A stretch of DNA of 64,000 nucleotides. Source: Prevotella sp. P3-122. GTDB taxonomy: Bacteria; Bacteroidota; Bacteroidia; Bacteroidales; Bacteroidaceae. The notes beneath the pieces are model-generated. The model saw only the letters and a program-made list of their open reading frames with translations, ran no database searches and had not been told where the DNA came from. The stretch is from contig NZ_NPJH01000005.1 of NCBI RefSeq assembly GCF_002251365.1, positions 1 through 64,000 on the forward strand, read 5' to 3'. A program made the translations under genes and the position numbers. This document shows, one piece after another, positions 16,168-24,686 of this stretch (the stretch's first letter is position 1; each line of letters opens with the position of its first letter).

Positions 16168-17931
16168 CTATTGCTGTCCCCTACTCTGAACTTGTGCCAT
16201 AACTCTTAGCCAATTGCCTCCCCATATCTTTGCTATGTCCTGCTCGTCGTATTTGTTGCGCAACAGTTGCAGGGTGAAGTTGATGAGCTCTGATGAGTCG
16301 GCAAGTCCACGTATGCCTCCGTCACCATCGAAATCGGTTCCTATGCCCACGTGGTCTATTCCCATTATTTCTATTGCATGCTCCAGATGTGCCATAGCAT
16401 CGTAGATGTCGGCCTCGCCCTGCAGCTTGAGAAAACCATTATAAAGAGTTATGTGCGCTACACCTCCTTTGGCAGCGAGAGCACGCAGCTGGTCATCTGT
16501 GAGATTACGCGGATGGTCGCAAAGCGCACGGCAGTTGGAGTGGCTGCAAACGATTGGCGTGTCGCTGATGTCCAGCGCATCGTAGAAGCTCTTCTCGGCA
16601 GCATGGCTGAGGTCAACCATTATGCCGTTAGCATTCATTTCCCTTATCACTTTCTCTCCAAACGACGATACACCGTTATGTGTGTTGCATCCTCTTGCCG
16701 AGTCACAGATATCGTTGTCGCCGTTGTGACAAAGCGTTATATAGACCACACCCCGCTGTGCGAAATGCTTGACGTTGGCCAAATGTCCCTCCAGTGCCAG
16801 ACCGTTCTCTATTCCGAGCATTATGGACTTGCGTCCCTTGCGCTTGTCACCATACAGGTCGGCTGGTGTGCGCGCTATGCTCAGGTAGCGGCTGTTGTTG
16901 TTGACGATGGTCTCTATCTTGTCGAATATAAGGTCGGCGTATGCGGCAGGACCTGTAACGTCGAAGGCAACCTTGCTGCTGAAAGTCTCGCCAATCTTCG
17001 GCTGTGGAAGATATGCAACCATAGTGACGGCATCAAGCCTTCCCTCCGTCATTTTGTGCAGGTCTACGAGTATGCGTGGATCACGCTGGTCGAAGGTGAT
17101 TCCCTGTGGAAAGAACATTGGGGTATCGCAATGTGTGTCGAGGGTGAGTATACGGTCGTGAAGCCTTTTGGCAACAGAGAAGTTGGTGGCTTCCCTGACT
17201 ATCCATTTGAATATTGGCAGTCCGTCCTCACCAAGACATTCTGGATGCCATTGTACTCCGAGTATGCTTTTATGACAGCTGCTCTGAAGAGCCTCCGCTA
17301 CCCCATCGGCAGCCCTTGCCGTTATGGTGAGCATGGTGCCGCCATCGGCAACGGCCTGATGATGGAATGAGTTTACGAAGATTTTCTCCTTGCCATAGAT
17401 GGAGCGTATAATGGAACCTTCGTCGAGGATTACCGAGTGTGTACACTCTTCGCGTGCGGCATCCTGGCTATGCCTGATTGGTTTGCTGACATTCTCGCCT
17501 ATGTCCTGCATCACCTTTCCGCCAAGAGCCATGGCGAGGGTCTGCATGCCACGGCAGATGCCGAGCATGGGTATTTGTCGGTCGTATGCCAGTCGTGTGA
17601 GCAGCAACTCCGGCAAGTCCCGTTCTGCGTTTATACCATGCAGATGTTCAGAAGGTTCCTCGCCAGCCCAAAGAGGATTGTAGTCTGCGCCACCTGTGAG
17701 GATTATTCCGTCGAGACTGTCGAGAGTGTTAATGATGACATGTTTGTCGGCAACAGGCGGAATGATGATAGGCACGCCTCCGGCCCTTACTACCTGACGG
17801 TAATAAAAGTCGCGCAACGAGGCATCTGGTGAGGTATAATTGGCTGTAAGGCCAATCACCGGTCGGTGATTAGCCTGAGGGAATGTCGCATAGATATTGT
17901 CAAGATGCGACGATAAATCGAAATCCTGCAT
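16168..17931 (-). CDS. Fused C26 glutamine amidotransferase-like hydrolase and M19 dipeptidase
   Basis: A 587-residue cytoplasmic protein made of two complete enzymes. Residues about 22-250 form a class I amidotransferase-like hydrolase of the PuuD/C26 group, with nucleophile Cys126 in GICRGMQ and His229/Glu231 in GVQWHPE. Residues about 258-580 form a renal-dipeptidase-type M19 enzyme, with metal ligands His267/Asp269 (HCD), Glu375 (GIENG), His443 (DLSHA) and His464 (SHSNCR), and the GIGTDFDG motif. C26 enzymes cut gamma-glutamyl bonds and M19 enzymes cut dipeptides including Cys-Gly, so complete breakdown of gamma-glutamyl peptides by one chain is inferred. An Lrp/AsnC regulator lies 25 bases upstream on the same strand. 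Confidence 0.88.
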   Translation of the reverse strand: MQDFDLSSHLDNIYATFPQANHRPVIGLTANYTSPDASLRDFYYRQVVRAGGVPIIIPPVADKHVIINTLDSLDGIILTGGADYNPLWAGEEPSEHLHGINAERDLPELLLTRLAYDRQIPMLGICRGMQTLAMALGGKVMQDIGENVSKPIRHSQDAAREECTHSVILDEGSIIRSIYGKEKIFVNSFHHQAVADGGTMLTITARAADGVAEALQSSCHKSILGVQWHPECLGEDGLPIFKWIVREATNFSVAKRLHDRILTLDTHCDTPMFFPQGITFDQRDPRILVDLHKMTEGRLDAVTMVAYLPQPKIGETFSSKVAFDVTGPAAYADLIFDKIETIVNNNSRYLSIARTPADLYGDKRKGRKSIMLGIENGLALEGHLANVKHFAQRGVVYITLCHNGDNDICDSARGCNTHNGVSSFGEKVIREMNANGIMVDLSHAAEKSFYDALDISDTPIVCSHSNCRALCDHPRNLTDDQLRALAAKGGVAHITLYNGFLKLQGEADIYDAMAHLEHAIEIMGIDHVGIGTDFDGDGGIRGLADSSELINFTLQLLRNKYDEQDIAKIWGGNWLRVMAQVQSRGQQ

Positions 17932-17956
17932 TGTTTATGCTCTTGAGCTTACTATG

Positions 17957-18427
17957 CTAAAGTTGTTCTTCCAAGTGTACGGGTATCTCACGCTTGATGC
18001 TCTGCTCGAGTGAGATAAGAGTCTCTGTAGACACAACTCCTGGTATGCCCTGCATCTTGTTGTTGAGCAAGTCCATAAGCTGCTCGTTGTCGCGTGCATA
18101 GAGCTTTACAAGCATGGTGTATGGGCCGGTAGTGAAATGACATTCCACAATCTCTGGAATGTTTAGCAACCTCTGAACGACATCCTTGTACATGGAGCCC
18201 CTCTCAAGGTTAAGCCCTACGTATGTGCAGGTGCTGTAGCCAAGACATTTAGGATTAACGTCGAAGCCGCTACCTGTAATGATGCCATTTTCTATGAGGT
18301 GCTGTACTCTCTGATGGATGGCAGCCCTTGATACTCCACATTCAGCAGCCACGTCCTTGAAAGGTATCCTGGCGTTCTTTGAGAGAATGCTCAGAATCTT
18401 ACGATCGAGATTATCAATCTTTTCCAT
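17957..18427 (-). CDS. Lrp/AsnC family transcriptional regulator
   Basis: A 156-residue DNA-binding protein. An N-terminal helix-turn-helix (about 5-60, with LDRKILSILSKNARIPFKD, VSRAAIHQRV) is followed by a RAM ligand-binding domain (about 70-150). The family senses amino acids and forms octamers. It precedes the C26-M19 peptidase on the same strand by 25 bases and probably controls it or shares its operon, which fits sensing of an amino acid released from peptides (inference). The start at 18427 (MEKIDNLD) was chosen as the family start; the longest frame adds 14 residues. Confidence 0.92.
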   Translation of the reverse strand: MEKIDNLDRKILSILSKNARIPFKDVAAECGVSRAAIHQRVQHLIENGIITGSGFDVNPKCLGYSTCTYVGLNLERGSMYKDVVQRLLNIPEIVECHFTTGPYTMLVKLYARDNEQLMDLLNNKMQGIPGVVSTETLISLEQSIKREIPVHLEEQL

Positions 18428-18630
18428 TTTGTCAATTGTTAATATCAAATAGTTTATATTATTGAGCAAAAATAGTAATTTTTATTTTATCAGGCAACAT
18501 TTTGCGCAAAAATATTTTGTTTGCCTCGCATTTTGACAGTCATACGTGGCTTTTTGGACACATGAATCACCCTTTTTGAGACAATGAGTCGCAATGATAC
18601 TTATATCCAGAATATGACAGATGATTTCAG

Positions 18631-18753
18631 TGCCAGTTTTGTCCATCTCAGACGCAAAGCATTGCATCTGCCCACGCAAAGCTTTGCAACCGTCCACGCA
18701 AAGCTTTGCATGTGCCTACGCAAAGCTTTGCATCCGCTCCCACAAACGTTTGC
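18631..18753. repeat. 22-base palindromic tandem array, copy 1 (5 units)
   Basis: A leader TGCCAGTTTTGTCCATCT (18631-18648) is followed by units whose 12-base palindrome GCAAAGCTTTGC starts at 18654 (one mismatch), 18676, 18698, 18720 and 18742. The spacing is exactly 22 bases. The fifth unit is the variant ACAAACGTTTGC. Ten-base linkers are C/A-rich and similar to each other. The same leader, unit and terminal variant recur at 51437-51603. It lies in the gap between the Lrp gene start and the end of the first FKBP gene. The rest of that gap (18428-18630) shows nothing recognisable. Confidence 0.9.
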
Positions 18754-18775
18754 TTATCTAATCATATATATATAA

Positions 18776-18816
18776 GCAGGCTGAACCAGTGGTCATTGAC
18801 CGTAGGTTCAGCCTGC
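18776..18816. terminator. Hairpin downstream of the FKBP operon
   Basis: A perfect 12-base inverted repeat (GCAGGCTGAACC, 18776-18787, with 18805-18816) around a 17-base loop, about 50 bases past the stop of the last FKBP gene on the minus strand. It is followed there by an AT-only stretch rather than a T-run. Confidence 0.65.
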
Positions 18817-18866
18817 AAGTGGTATTTACATCCGTATATGTTACGGTGTGTGTATTTTCATCCTGC

Positions 18867-19859
18867 TTATTTCTTGGCAGTCTTTTTCTTGGCTGTAGCA
18901 GTTGTTTTTGGTTTGGCGGCAGTCTTTGCCTCTGGCTTTGTATTTGTTTCCGCCTTTGTCTCAGCAGGTTTCTCTATACCCTTAAGCTCAACTGTGAAGA
19001 TGAGTGTGGAATATGGCTTAATCTGACCAGCCTGACGCTGTCCGTAAGCAAGGTCTTGTGGAATGTATATCTCCCACTTGCTGCCTACAGGCATGCGTGT
19101 GAGAGCTTCTGTCCATCCCTTGATGACCTGGTTGCAAGCAAACGTATCGCTCTTCTTGCCCTGATGGCGTGATGTGGCATCGAAGACGGTGCCGTCAATC
19201 ATCTTGCCTTCATAGACAACTTCTACGCGGTCGGTAGCTACAGGAGTCTCTCCCTGTCCGGCTGTGATGACCTTATACTGCAGTCCGCTTGGCAAGGTGT
19301 TCACTCCGGGCTTCTTGGCATTCTCTACCAACCAATCAGCATTTTCTTTCTTGTATGCCTCTGTCTTCTTGGTCTGGTATGCCTCTACCCTATCTCGGAA
19401 CATCTTCTCGGCGGCAGAGTCTGTATATACGCTGTTGTCCTTGTTGAGCGATGCTATAAATCCTGCATGGAATAACTTTGTTGTCACGGAGTCGCTGCTG
19501 CCTTCGAGCTGTGACCTCATCTGTGGCAGAATACCGTCAACAACCTGCTTAGCGATGGTAGCACCAGCGTTGTAGGCTACAAACTGTGGGTCGTTGGCCT
19601 TGCTGATGGCATCCTCGTAGCCTTTGATGAAGTCGGCCATGAAGACGGTGTCTACGTTCATGCGGCCTGTAAGATAAGGCATCAGTCCCTGTGTGGCGGC
19701 TTTGCCGGCCATGTAGCTTACAGAGTCGCTTGATGTCACGATGGTGAGCTGCTCTACGGGAGCTGCCTCCTTTGACTTCTTCTTGTCCTTCTTGCCGGCA
19801 AAGGCCATGTTGGCCGAACCAGCCAGAAGGATAAGTGATAATAATACTGTCTTATTCAT
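18867..19859 (-). CDS. FKBP-type prolyl isomerase, periplasmic, Lys/Ala-rich tail
   Basis: Accelerates cis-trans isomerisation of prolyl bonds during folding of exported proteins. The 330-residue chain has a cleavable signal peptide (ending NMAFA), a Lys-rich start, an alpha-helical FkpA/Mip-type dimerisation region (about 40-185) and an FKBP domain (about 195-290, with VVYEGKMIDGTVFDAT and AYGQRQAG). Residues about 293-330 are a low-complexity Lys/Ala/Thr tail resembling a histone H1 tail. It is the last of three tandem FKBP genes, 10 bases after the previous one, and clearly arose by duplication. Confidence 0.93.
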   Translation of the reverse strand: MNKTVLLSLILLAGSANMAFAGKKDKKKSKEAAPVEQLTIVTSSDSVSYMAGKAATQGLMPYLTGRMNVDTVFMADFIKGYEDAISKANDPQFVAYNAGATIAKQVVDGILPQMRSQLEGSSDSVTTKLFHAGFIASLNKDNSVYTDSAAEKMFRDRVEAYQTKKTEAYKKENADWLVENAKKPGVNTLPSGLQYKVITAGQGETPVATDRVEVVYEGKMIDGTVFDATSRHQGKKSDTFACNQVIKGWTEALTRMPVGSKWEIYIPQDLAYGQRQAGQIKPYSTLIFTVELKGIEKPAETKAETNTKPEAKTAAKPKTTATAKKKTAKK

Positions 19860-19869
19860 TTTTATATTA

Positions 19870-20742
19870 TTATTTTCCTACAGAAATAAGTTCTATCTTG
19901 AAGATAAGAGTTGAGAACGGCTTGATATCGCCAGCCTGACGCTCGCCGTAGCCCAGTTCCTGAGGAATGTATACCTCCCATACACTACCGGCAGGCATGT
20001 GTGTAAGTGCCTCTGTCCAGCCAGGGATGAACTGCTTTGGACGGATTTCTACAGGCTGACCGTTCTTATAAGAGCTTTCGAATACCTTTCCGTCGATGGT
20101 GCGGCCCTCGTAGTGAACCTTTACCATGCTGGTGTCAGCAGGAATGACTCCGTTGCCCTCCTTTATGACCTTGTACTGCAGTCCGCTTGGCAAGGTAACC
20201 ACGCCCGCCTTCTTCTTGTTCTCAGCCAGCCACTTCTCGCCAGCTTTCTTGTTTGGTCCGTACTCCTTCTCCATGGTGACAGCCTTTATCTTCTTCATCT
20301 TTGCCTGTGCTGTCATCTGAGCCTCGTCAACAGTCATAATGCCCTTCTTGCCAGCAGCGCCTGTTACGAAACCTGCGAGGAGGTTCTTCAGAGAGATGGT
20401 CTTGGTAGAGTCTGTGCCGAACACCTCATGGTTTACACCCTTAACGAGCTGGTTGGCGAGCTGCTGACCAATCTGCAGACCTGTATAGTAAGCGGATTTC
20501 TTCTTGTCGTCACCTGCGTTGACACCTTCGTTGATACCCTTGATGAACTCGTCGATGTATACGGTATCAATAACCTGTCCCTGCTCGATAGCCTGACGGA
20601 TATACTGAGACTGTACGAGACCAATGGCGTAACTCATGGAGTCTACATCGTTCTTCATGTCTGCCTTGGGTGTAGAGTTGCCGCAAGAAGTGAGCGTTGC
20701 GGCTGCAATAGCCAAAGAGGCTACAAATGTAAGTTTTTTCAT
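19870..20742 (-). CDS. FKBP-type prolyl isomerase, lipoprotein
   Basis: A 290-residue FkpA/Mip-like prolyl isomerase. The lipobox LTSC near residues 17-20 makes it a lipoprotein, anchored in a membrane facing the periplasm (or the surface). The N-terminal domain (about 30-190) is helical and the FKBP domain (about 200-288) contains VHYEGRTIDGKVFESS and GYGERQAGD. It is the middle member of the FKBP triplet and shares most of its fold signature with the downstream periplasmic copy. Lgt, encoded at 43.1 kb, would lipidate it. Confidence 0.93.
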   Translation of the reverse strand: MKKLTFVASLAIAAATLTSCGNSTPKADMKNDVDSMSYAIGLVQSQYIRQAIEQGQVIDTVYIDEFIKGINEGVNAGDDKKKSAYYTGLQIGQQLANQLVKGVNHEVFGTDSTKTISLKNLLAGFVTGAAGKKGIMTVDEAQMTAQAKMKKIKAVTMEKEYGPNKKAGEKWLAENKKKAGVVTLPSGLQYKVIKEGNGVIPADTSMVKVHYEGRTIDGKVFESSYKNGQPVEIRPKQFIPGWTEALTHMPAGSVWEVYIPQELGYGERQAGDIKPFSTLIFKIELISVGK

Positions 20743-20826
20743 CTTGTTTATTTGTTTTGTTGTTTTTTGCTTTTTTGTTGAGGTATGGTGGTGTAGGTGA
20801 TTTTGCGTTCAACCTTAACAGACGCT

Positions 20827-21411
20827 TTATTTCACCTCAATAAGCTCTACGTCGAATATCAGGGTAGCGTATGGAGGAATATCCTGACCAGCGCCACGTG
20901 TGCCGTATGCGAGATTGAATGGGATGAAGAAACGATACTTTGCGCCTTCCTTCATCAGCTGCAGACCTTCGGTCCATCCTGCTATCACACCGTTGAGCGG
21001 GAATGTAGCAGGCTCGCCGCGGCGGTATGAGCTGTCGAAAACCTTTCCGTTGATAAGTGTACCCTCATAGTGGCACTTTACCTGGTCGGTAGCCTTCGGG
21101 CTCTTGCCGTTTCCTTCCTGCAGCACCTGATATTGCAGTCCGCTTGGCAGGGTTACTATGCCTTCCTTCTTGGCGTTGTCAGCAAGGAAAGCCTCTCCCT
21201 CAGCCTTGACATTCTTCAGTCTTTCCTCACCTTTCCTCTGCAGGTATTCCTGCACCATTGCCTGCGCTTCGGTCTCGTCAATCTGCAGCTGAGCACCTGT
21301 GAGCACGTCTTTCATTGCTGCTGCGAAATCTTCTGTAACGATGTCGTTGGCTCCCATGTCAGCAAGCTGACGGCCAATGCCTATTCCCAAAGCGTAACTT
21401 ACTTTATCCAT
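20827..21411 (-). CDS. FKBP-type prolyl isomerase, cytoplasmic
   Basis: A 194-residue FKBP isomerase without signal peptide or lipobox. It starts directly at the dimerisation region (MDKVSYALGIGIGRQLADMG) and ends in an FKBP domain with CHYEGTLINGKVFDSS and AYGTRGAGQD. It leads the triplet: the promoter box TATCTTTG lies at 21454-21461, and the two exported paralogues follow after gaps of 84 and 10 bases. The three genes therefore probably form one operon that supplies the same activity to different compartments. Confidence 0.93.
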   Translation of the reverse strand: MDKVSYALGIGIGRQLADMGANDIVTEDFAAAMKDVLTGAQLQIDETEAQAMVQEYLQRKGEERLKNVKAEGEAFLADNAKKEGIVTLPSGLQYQVLQEGNGKSPKATDQVKCHYEGTLINGKVFDSSYRRGEPATFPLNGVIAGWTEGLQLMKEGAKYRFFIPFNLAYGTRGAGQDIPPYATLIFDVELIEVK

Positions 21412-21453
21412 AAATAGTTTACTTGTTTATAACCTTTTATATTAAAAATCGTG

Positions 21454-21461
21454 CAAAGATA
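21454..21461 (-). promoter_or_regulatory. -7 promoter element for the FKBP operon
   Basis: TATCTTTG on the minus strand, 43 bases upstream of the first FKBP start. Confidence 0.6.
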
Positions 21462-21504
21462 CTATTTTTATCTCTCTTAAACATCTATATTTCCAAAAAA
21501 TTAG

Positions 21505-21512
21505 TATTTTTG
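21505..21512 (+). promoter_or_regulatory. -7 promoter element for the sirtuin gene
   Basis: TATTTTTG on the plus strand, 52 bases upstream of the ATG at 21565; divergent from the FKBP promoter. Confidence 0.5.
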
Positions 21513-21564
21513 TGCAATGTTAAGACACTTTTCGTCTTAACCGACAGATAATAACAATAGGTGT

Positions 21565-22263
21565 ATGAAGAAGAAAATTGTTTTTCTTACCGGGGCAGGA
21601 ATGTCTGTTGAGAGCGGCTTCAAAACATTCCGCGGCAACGACGGATTGTGGGAGAACTATCCTGTTGACCAGGTGGCATCGCATGAGGGATGGCTCAATG
21701 ATCCAACCCTTGTTACTAATTTTTACAATATGCTACGCAAGAAGCTCTATGCCGCTGAGCCTAATGACGGCCATAAGCTCATAAAGAGCCTTGAGGAAAA
21801 GTACGATGTTTGCGTCATCACACAGAATGTCGACAACCTGCATGAGAGGGCTGGCTCAACAAAGGTTATCCACCTGCATGGCGAGCTTACCAAGGTATGC
21901 TCAAGCAACGAGCCATACGATGAGCGTTACATCATAGACTTGCCTGCTGACAACTGCGAGGTGACACCCGGAACCAAGGCTGGCGATGGCAGTCTGCTCA
22001 GGCCGTTCATAGTATTCTTCGGCGAGAGCGTACCGATGATAGAGCCTGCTGCTGTGGAGGCTCAGAGTGCTGACATATTCGTCATCATAGGTACAAGCCT
22101 TAACGTCTATCCGGCTGCTGGTCTGGTACAATATACCAAGCCCGGTATTCCTATCTACCTTATTGACCCTAATGAGGTTATGAGGGGTGGTTACAGGAAT
22201 ATCACGCACATAAAGGAAGGAGCCAGCGCGGGAATGAGAAGGCTGATTGAAATATTAGGGTGA
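21565..22263 (+). CDS. cobB: NAD-dependent protein deacylase (sirtuin)
   Basis: Removes acyl groups from protein lysines using NAD in the cytoplasm. The 232-residue chain has the Rossmann motif GAGMSVESG with FRG (about 10-24), TQNVDNLHERAG (about 90-101) with the NAD-binding Asn/Asp, the catalytic His in HLHGEL, and GTSLNVYPAAGL near the C-terminus. The zinc ribbon is reduced: only two cysteines are seen between HGEL and the next motif, so zinc binding may be lost, as in some CobB-type bacterial sirtuins. It stands alone between divergent FKBP and convergent glycosyltransferase genes. Confidence 0.93.
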   Translation: MKKKIVFLTGAGMSVESGFKTFRGNDGLWENYPVDQVASHEGWLNDPTLVTNFYNMLRKKLYAAEPNDGHKLIKSLEEKYDVCVITQNVDNLHERAGSTKVIHLHGELTKVCSSNEPYDERYIIDLPADNCEVTPGTKAGDGSLLRPFIVFFGESVPMIEPAAVEAQSADIFVIIGTSLNVYPAAGLVQYTKPGIPIYLIDPNEVMRGGYRNITHIKEGASAGMRRLIEILG

Positions 22264-22373
22264 GACCACGTCCCTGTGTGGAGGCGTGTTAGAAGAGCAA
22301 GAAGATTATTGTATATGAGGCACGACAGACTTGGCGAGCGTGTGTTGCTTGCGGAAAAGAGAGTCGTGGACCA

Positions 22374-23510
22374 TCATAATGACCTGTAGACGTTTAGCAT
22401 TTCCTGCGCCACATTTCCGTTTTCGAAACGTCGGATGTAGTCAAGGCTGCGTGTCACGATCTGCCTGGCCGCATCGGGATTGTCGGTGATGCTCTTTATG
22501 GCCATTGCCATTTCCTGCGGTTCGTCAGGGTCTACGTATACGTTGTCGGGGCCTCCAGCTTCTTCAAGACAGCTACCTGTGCAGGCTATTACGGGCAGAC
22601 GGCTCTGTATGGCTTCTATAACCGGTATGCCGAAGCCCTCGTAACGCGACGGATAGACGAAGCATTCTGCCTGCTGGTAGATGGCATAGAGGTCGGAGGT
22701 TGGTACGCCCGACAGCATGTGTATACGGTTGGCCAGTCCGTTTTGCCGTGCAAAGGAGGTAATGGTCTTGGCATAGGCTGTCTGTCTGCCAACGAGAACG
22801 AGGTGTATCTCGTCGGACAGATAGGGTAGTGCCTGTGCTGCAAGAAGTGCATTCTTGCGTTCCTCTATCGTTCCGACGAAGAGGATGTAGCGTTGAGGCA
22901 GTGAGTAGCGTGAGCGTACCTCGGCTTTCTGTGCTTCGCCAACCTGCTGGCAGAAGCGTGTGCCGCAGCTCTGGTATACCACGTTGATGCGGCTGTCGTC
23001 AATCTCTCCCAGCTCCATTATGTCGCGACGTGTACATTCGCTTATGGCTATTATGCGGTCTGCCTGCTTGCACGTGTTACGGAATTTCCATTTATATATA
23101 GCCACATCAACAGGGTTGTAGTATTCCGGACAGCGCATGAAGATGAGGTCGTGAATGGTCACCACGCTCTTTATTCCTGCTTCAGAAAGTCCGAGCGGCA
23201 GTTCGCCTGTAAGTCCGTGATAGATGTCGACACCGTCGCGCTTCAGGTCGTTAACGATACCTTTAATTCTCCAGAGCGAGCGCAGCGGTTTGACAAGCTT
23301 GTTTGCCGGTGTGACGAAGCTCATGTTACGGGGCATGTCAAGCTGTGAACGCAGGTCGTCACGCCCGAGGTCGGGAACGTAGAGCCTGAAAGAGTCGGTT
23401 GTGTCTATTGTTCCCAGGTCGTTGAGCAGCGTGCGGCAGTAGTTTCCCAGTCCGGTGCCGTTGCTTACGGCACGTTTGGCATCGTAGCCTATGGTGAGAT
23501 GTAGTGGCAT
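22374..23510 (-). CDS. GT4 glycosyltransferase
   Basis: A retaining glycosyltransferase of the GT-B fold, 378 residues, predicted cytoplasmic and membrane-associated. The N-terminal domain has TGLGNYCRTL, the linker VVTIHDLIF; the C-terminal domain has FVGTIEERKN and the donor-binding E-x7-E motif in YEGFGIPVIEAI. It is likely to build lipopolysaccharide or another surface glycan, judging from its neighbours (second GT4, GT9, kinase). The start at 23510 (MPLHLTIGYDAK) was preferred: a TATCTTTG box lies 21 bases upstream, within the 20-codon extension of the longest frame. Confidence 0.9.
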   Translation of the reverse strand: MPLHLTIGYDAKRAVSNGTGLGNYCRTLLNDLGTIDTTDSFRLYVPDLGRDDLRSQLDMPRNMSFVTPANKLVKPLRSLWRIKGIVNDLKRDGVDIYHGLTGELPLGLSEAGIKSVVTIHDLIFMRCPEYYNPVDVAIYKWKFRNTCKQADRIIAISECTRRDIMELGEIDDSRINVVYQSCGTRFCQQVGEAQKAEVRSRYSLPQRYILFVGTIEERKNALLAAQALPYLSDEIHLVLVGRQTAYAKTITSFARQNGLANRIHMLSGVPTSDLYAIYQQAECFVYPSRYEGFGIPVIEAIQSRLPVIACTGSCLEEAGGPDNVYVDPDEPQEMAMAIKSITDNPDAARQIVTRSLDYIRRFENGNVAQEMLNVYRSL

Positions 23511-23530
23511 ATCGTATGGTATTTTATTTG

Positions 23531-23538
23531 CAAAGATA
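23531..23538 (-). promoter_or_regulatory. -7 promoter element for the minus-strand GT4 gene
   Basis: TATCTTTG on the minus strand, 21 bases before the chosen ATG; it decides the start. Confidence 0.6.
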
Positions 23539-23580
23539 ATAAAGCCAAAGATAATGGCAAAGCAATTCATATTTTTTTGT

Positions 23581-23588
23581 TACCTTTG
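23581..23588 (+). promoter_or_regulatory. -7 promoter element for the plus-strand GT4 gene
   Basis: TACCTTTG on the plus strand, 40 bases before the ATG at 23628. The two GT4 promoters are divergent and 42 bases apart. Confidence 0.6.
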
Positions 23589-23627
23589 CAGAAAATCTGA
23601 ATTTAAAAAGCTTAGTTATAGAAAATA

Positions 23628-24686
23628 ATGAAGAATGTTGTTGTAGACTTCTCCCACATAGGAGCCATGTGCGGTTTTGGAGAAATATCGCGCAATTATT
23701 GTCCACGTCTTGCAGCCGCCAAGGTGCCAGGCATTCATTTTATTTTTATTGTGCCGAGAGCTTTCTTCGGTAAGTTCGGTGACCATATAGACTATGTGTC
23801 GCGTGAGAACAAGGAGGAGGAAATGAAGAAGTGGAAAGGAAAAATAGACCTTTGGCACGCTACAGACCAGCTTTTCAAATACAGGATGAGGGGTGATGGC
23901 ATCATATCGCTCCTTACGATACACGACCTCAACTATCTTAAGGAAAAGAAGGGTGTGCACAGGATAAAGCATATCTTTAAGACCAGATGGCGCAGCCATT
24001 GTTCGGATTATATCACCTGTATATCAAATTATGTCAAGGACGAAATAGTGAAAAATATAAATCCCAAGGGCAAGGGTCTGCAGGTGATATACAACGGCAT
24101 TCAAGACATAGAGAAGCAGAAGCAGAGCAGACCTGCTTTTGTAGCGGAAGGAGAGAAGTTCTTCTTTACAATAGGGCAGGTGAGGGAAAAGAAGAATTTC
24201 CACACTCTTGTGCCCATGATGAAGTATTTCCCCGACATGAAGCTCTATATCTGCGGTGACCCGCATTTCAAGTATGTCAAATCGTTGCAGGCTCTTGTTG
24301 ATGCAGAGGGTTGTGGCAGAGTTGTTCTGACGGGCAAGATAAGCGACGAGGAGAAAAACTGGATGTATGCCCATGCCGAGGCATTCCTGTTCCCGAGTCG
24401 TCTTGAAGGGTTCGGCATACCGGTCTTAGAGGCGATGCGCCTTCGCTGCAAGGTGTTCTCGTCAAGGTACAGCAGCCTGCCGGAGGTTTGTTCCTCGCAT
24501 GCCACTTACTGGGACGACTACAATCCGGAGAGCATGGCAAAGGTTGTTGCCGACGGTATAGCGACATGGCAACGTGACGGGAAAGAAGCGGATGAGGCCT
24601 ACGAATATAGTCGCGGGTTCTCTTACGACGAATATACAAGGCAGTATGTGGAACTATATACCAAGCTTCTTGCAGAAGGCAAGTAG
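23628..24686 (+). CDS. GT4 glycosyltransferase
   Basis: A 352-residue GT-B glycosyltransferase with GFGEISRNYC near the N-terminus, LLTIHDLNYL, FFTIGQVREKKNF at the start of the second domain and the donor motif LEGFGIPVLEAM near 260. It is divergent from another GT4 gene and converges with the GT9 gene, which it overlaps by 33 bases at the 3' ends. Context suggests lipopolysaccharide core or O-chain synthesis; acceptor and donor are unknown. Confidence 0.9.
   Translation: MKNVVVDFSHIGAMCGFGEISRNYCPRLAAAKVPGIHFIFIVPRAFFGKFGDHIDYVSRENKEEEMKKWKGKIDLWHATDQLFKYRMRGDGIISLLTIHDLNYLKEKKGVHRIKHIFKTRWRSHCSDYITCISNYVKDEIVKNINPKGKGLQVIYNGIQDIEKQKQSRPAFVAEGEKFFFTIGQVREKKNFHTLVPMMKYFPDMKLYICGDPHFKYVKSLQALVDAEGCGRVVLTGKISDEEKNWMYAHAEAFLFPSRLEGFGIPVLEAMRLRCKVFSSRYSSLPEVCSSHATYWDDYNPESMAKVVADGIATWQRDGKEADEAYEYSRGFSYDEYTRQYVELYTKLLAEGK

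Noticed and set aside
16351-17370. 339-residue plus-strand frame opposite the C26-M19 gene
   Set aside because: Antisense shadow of a gene with complete catalytic motifs.
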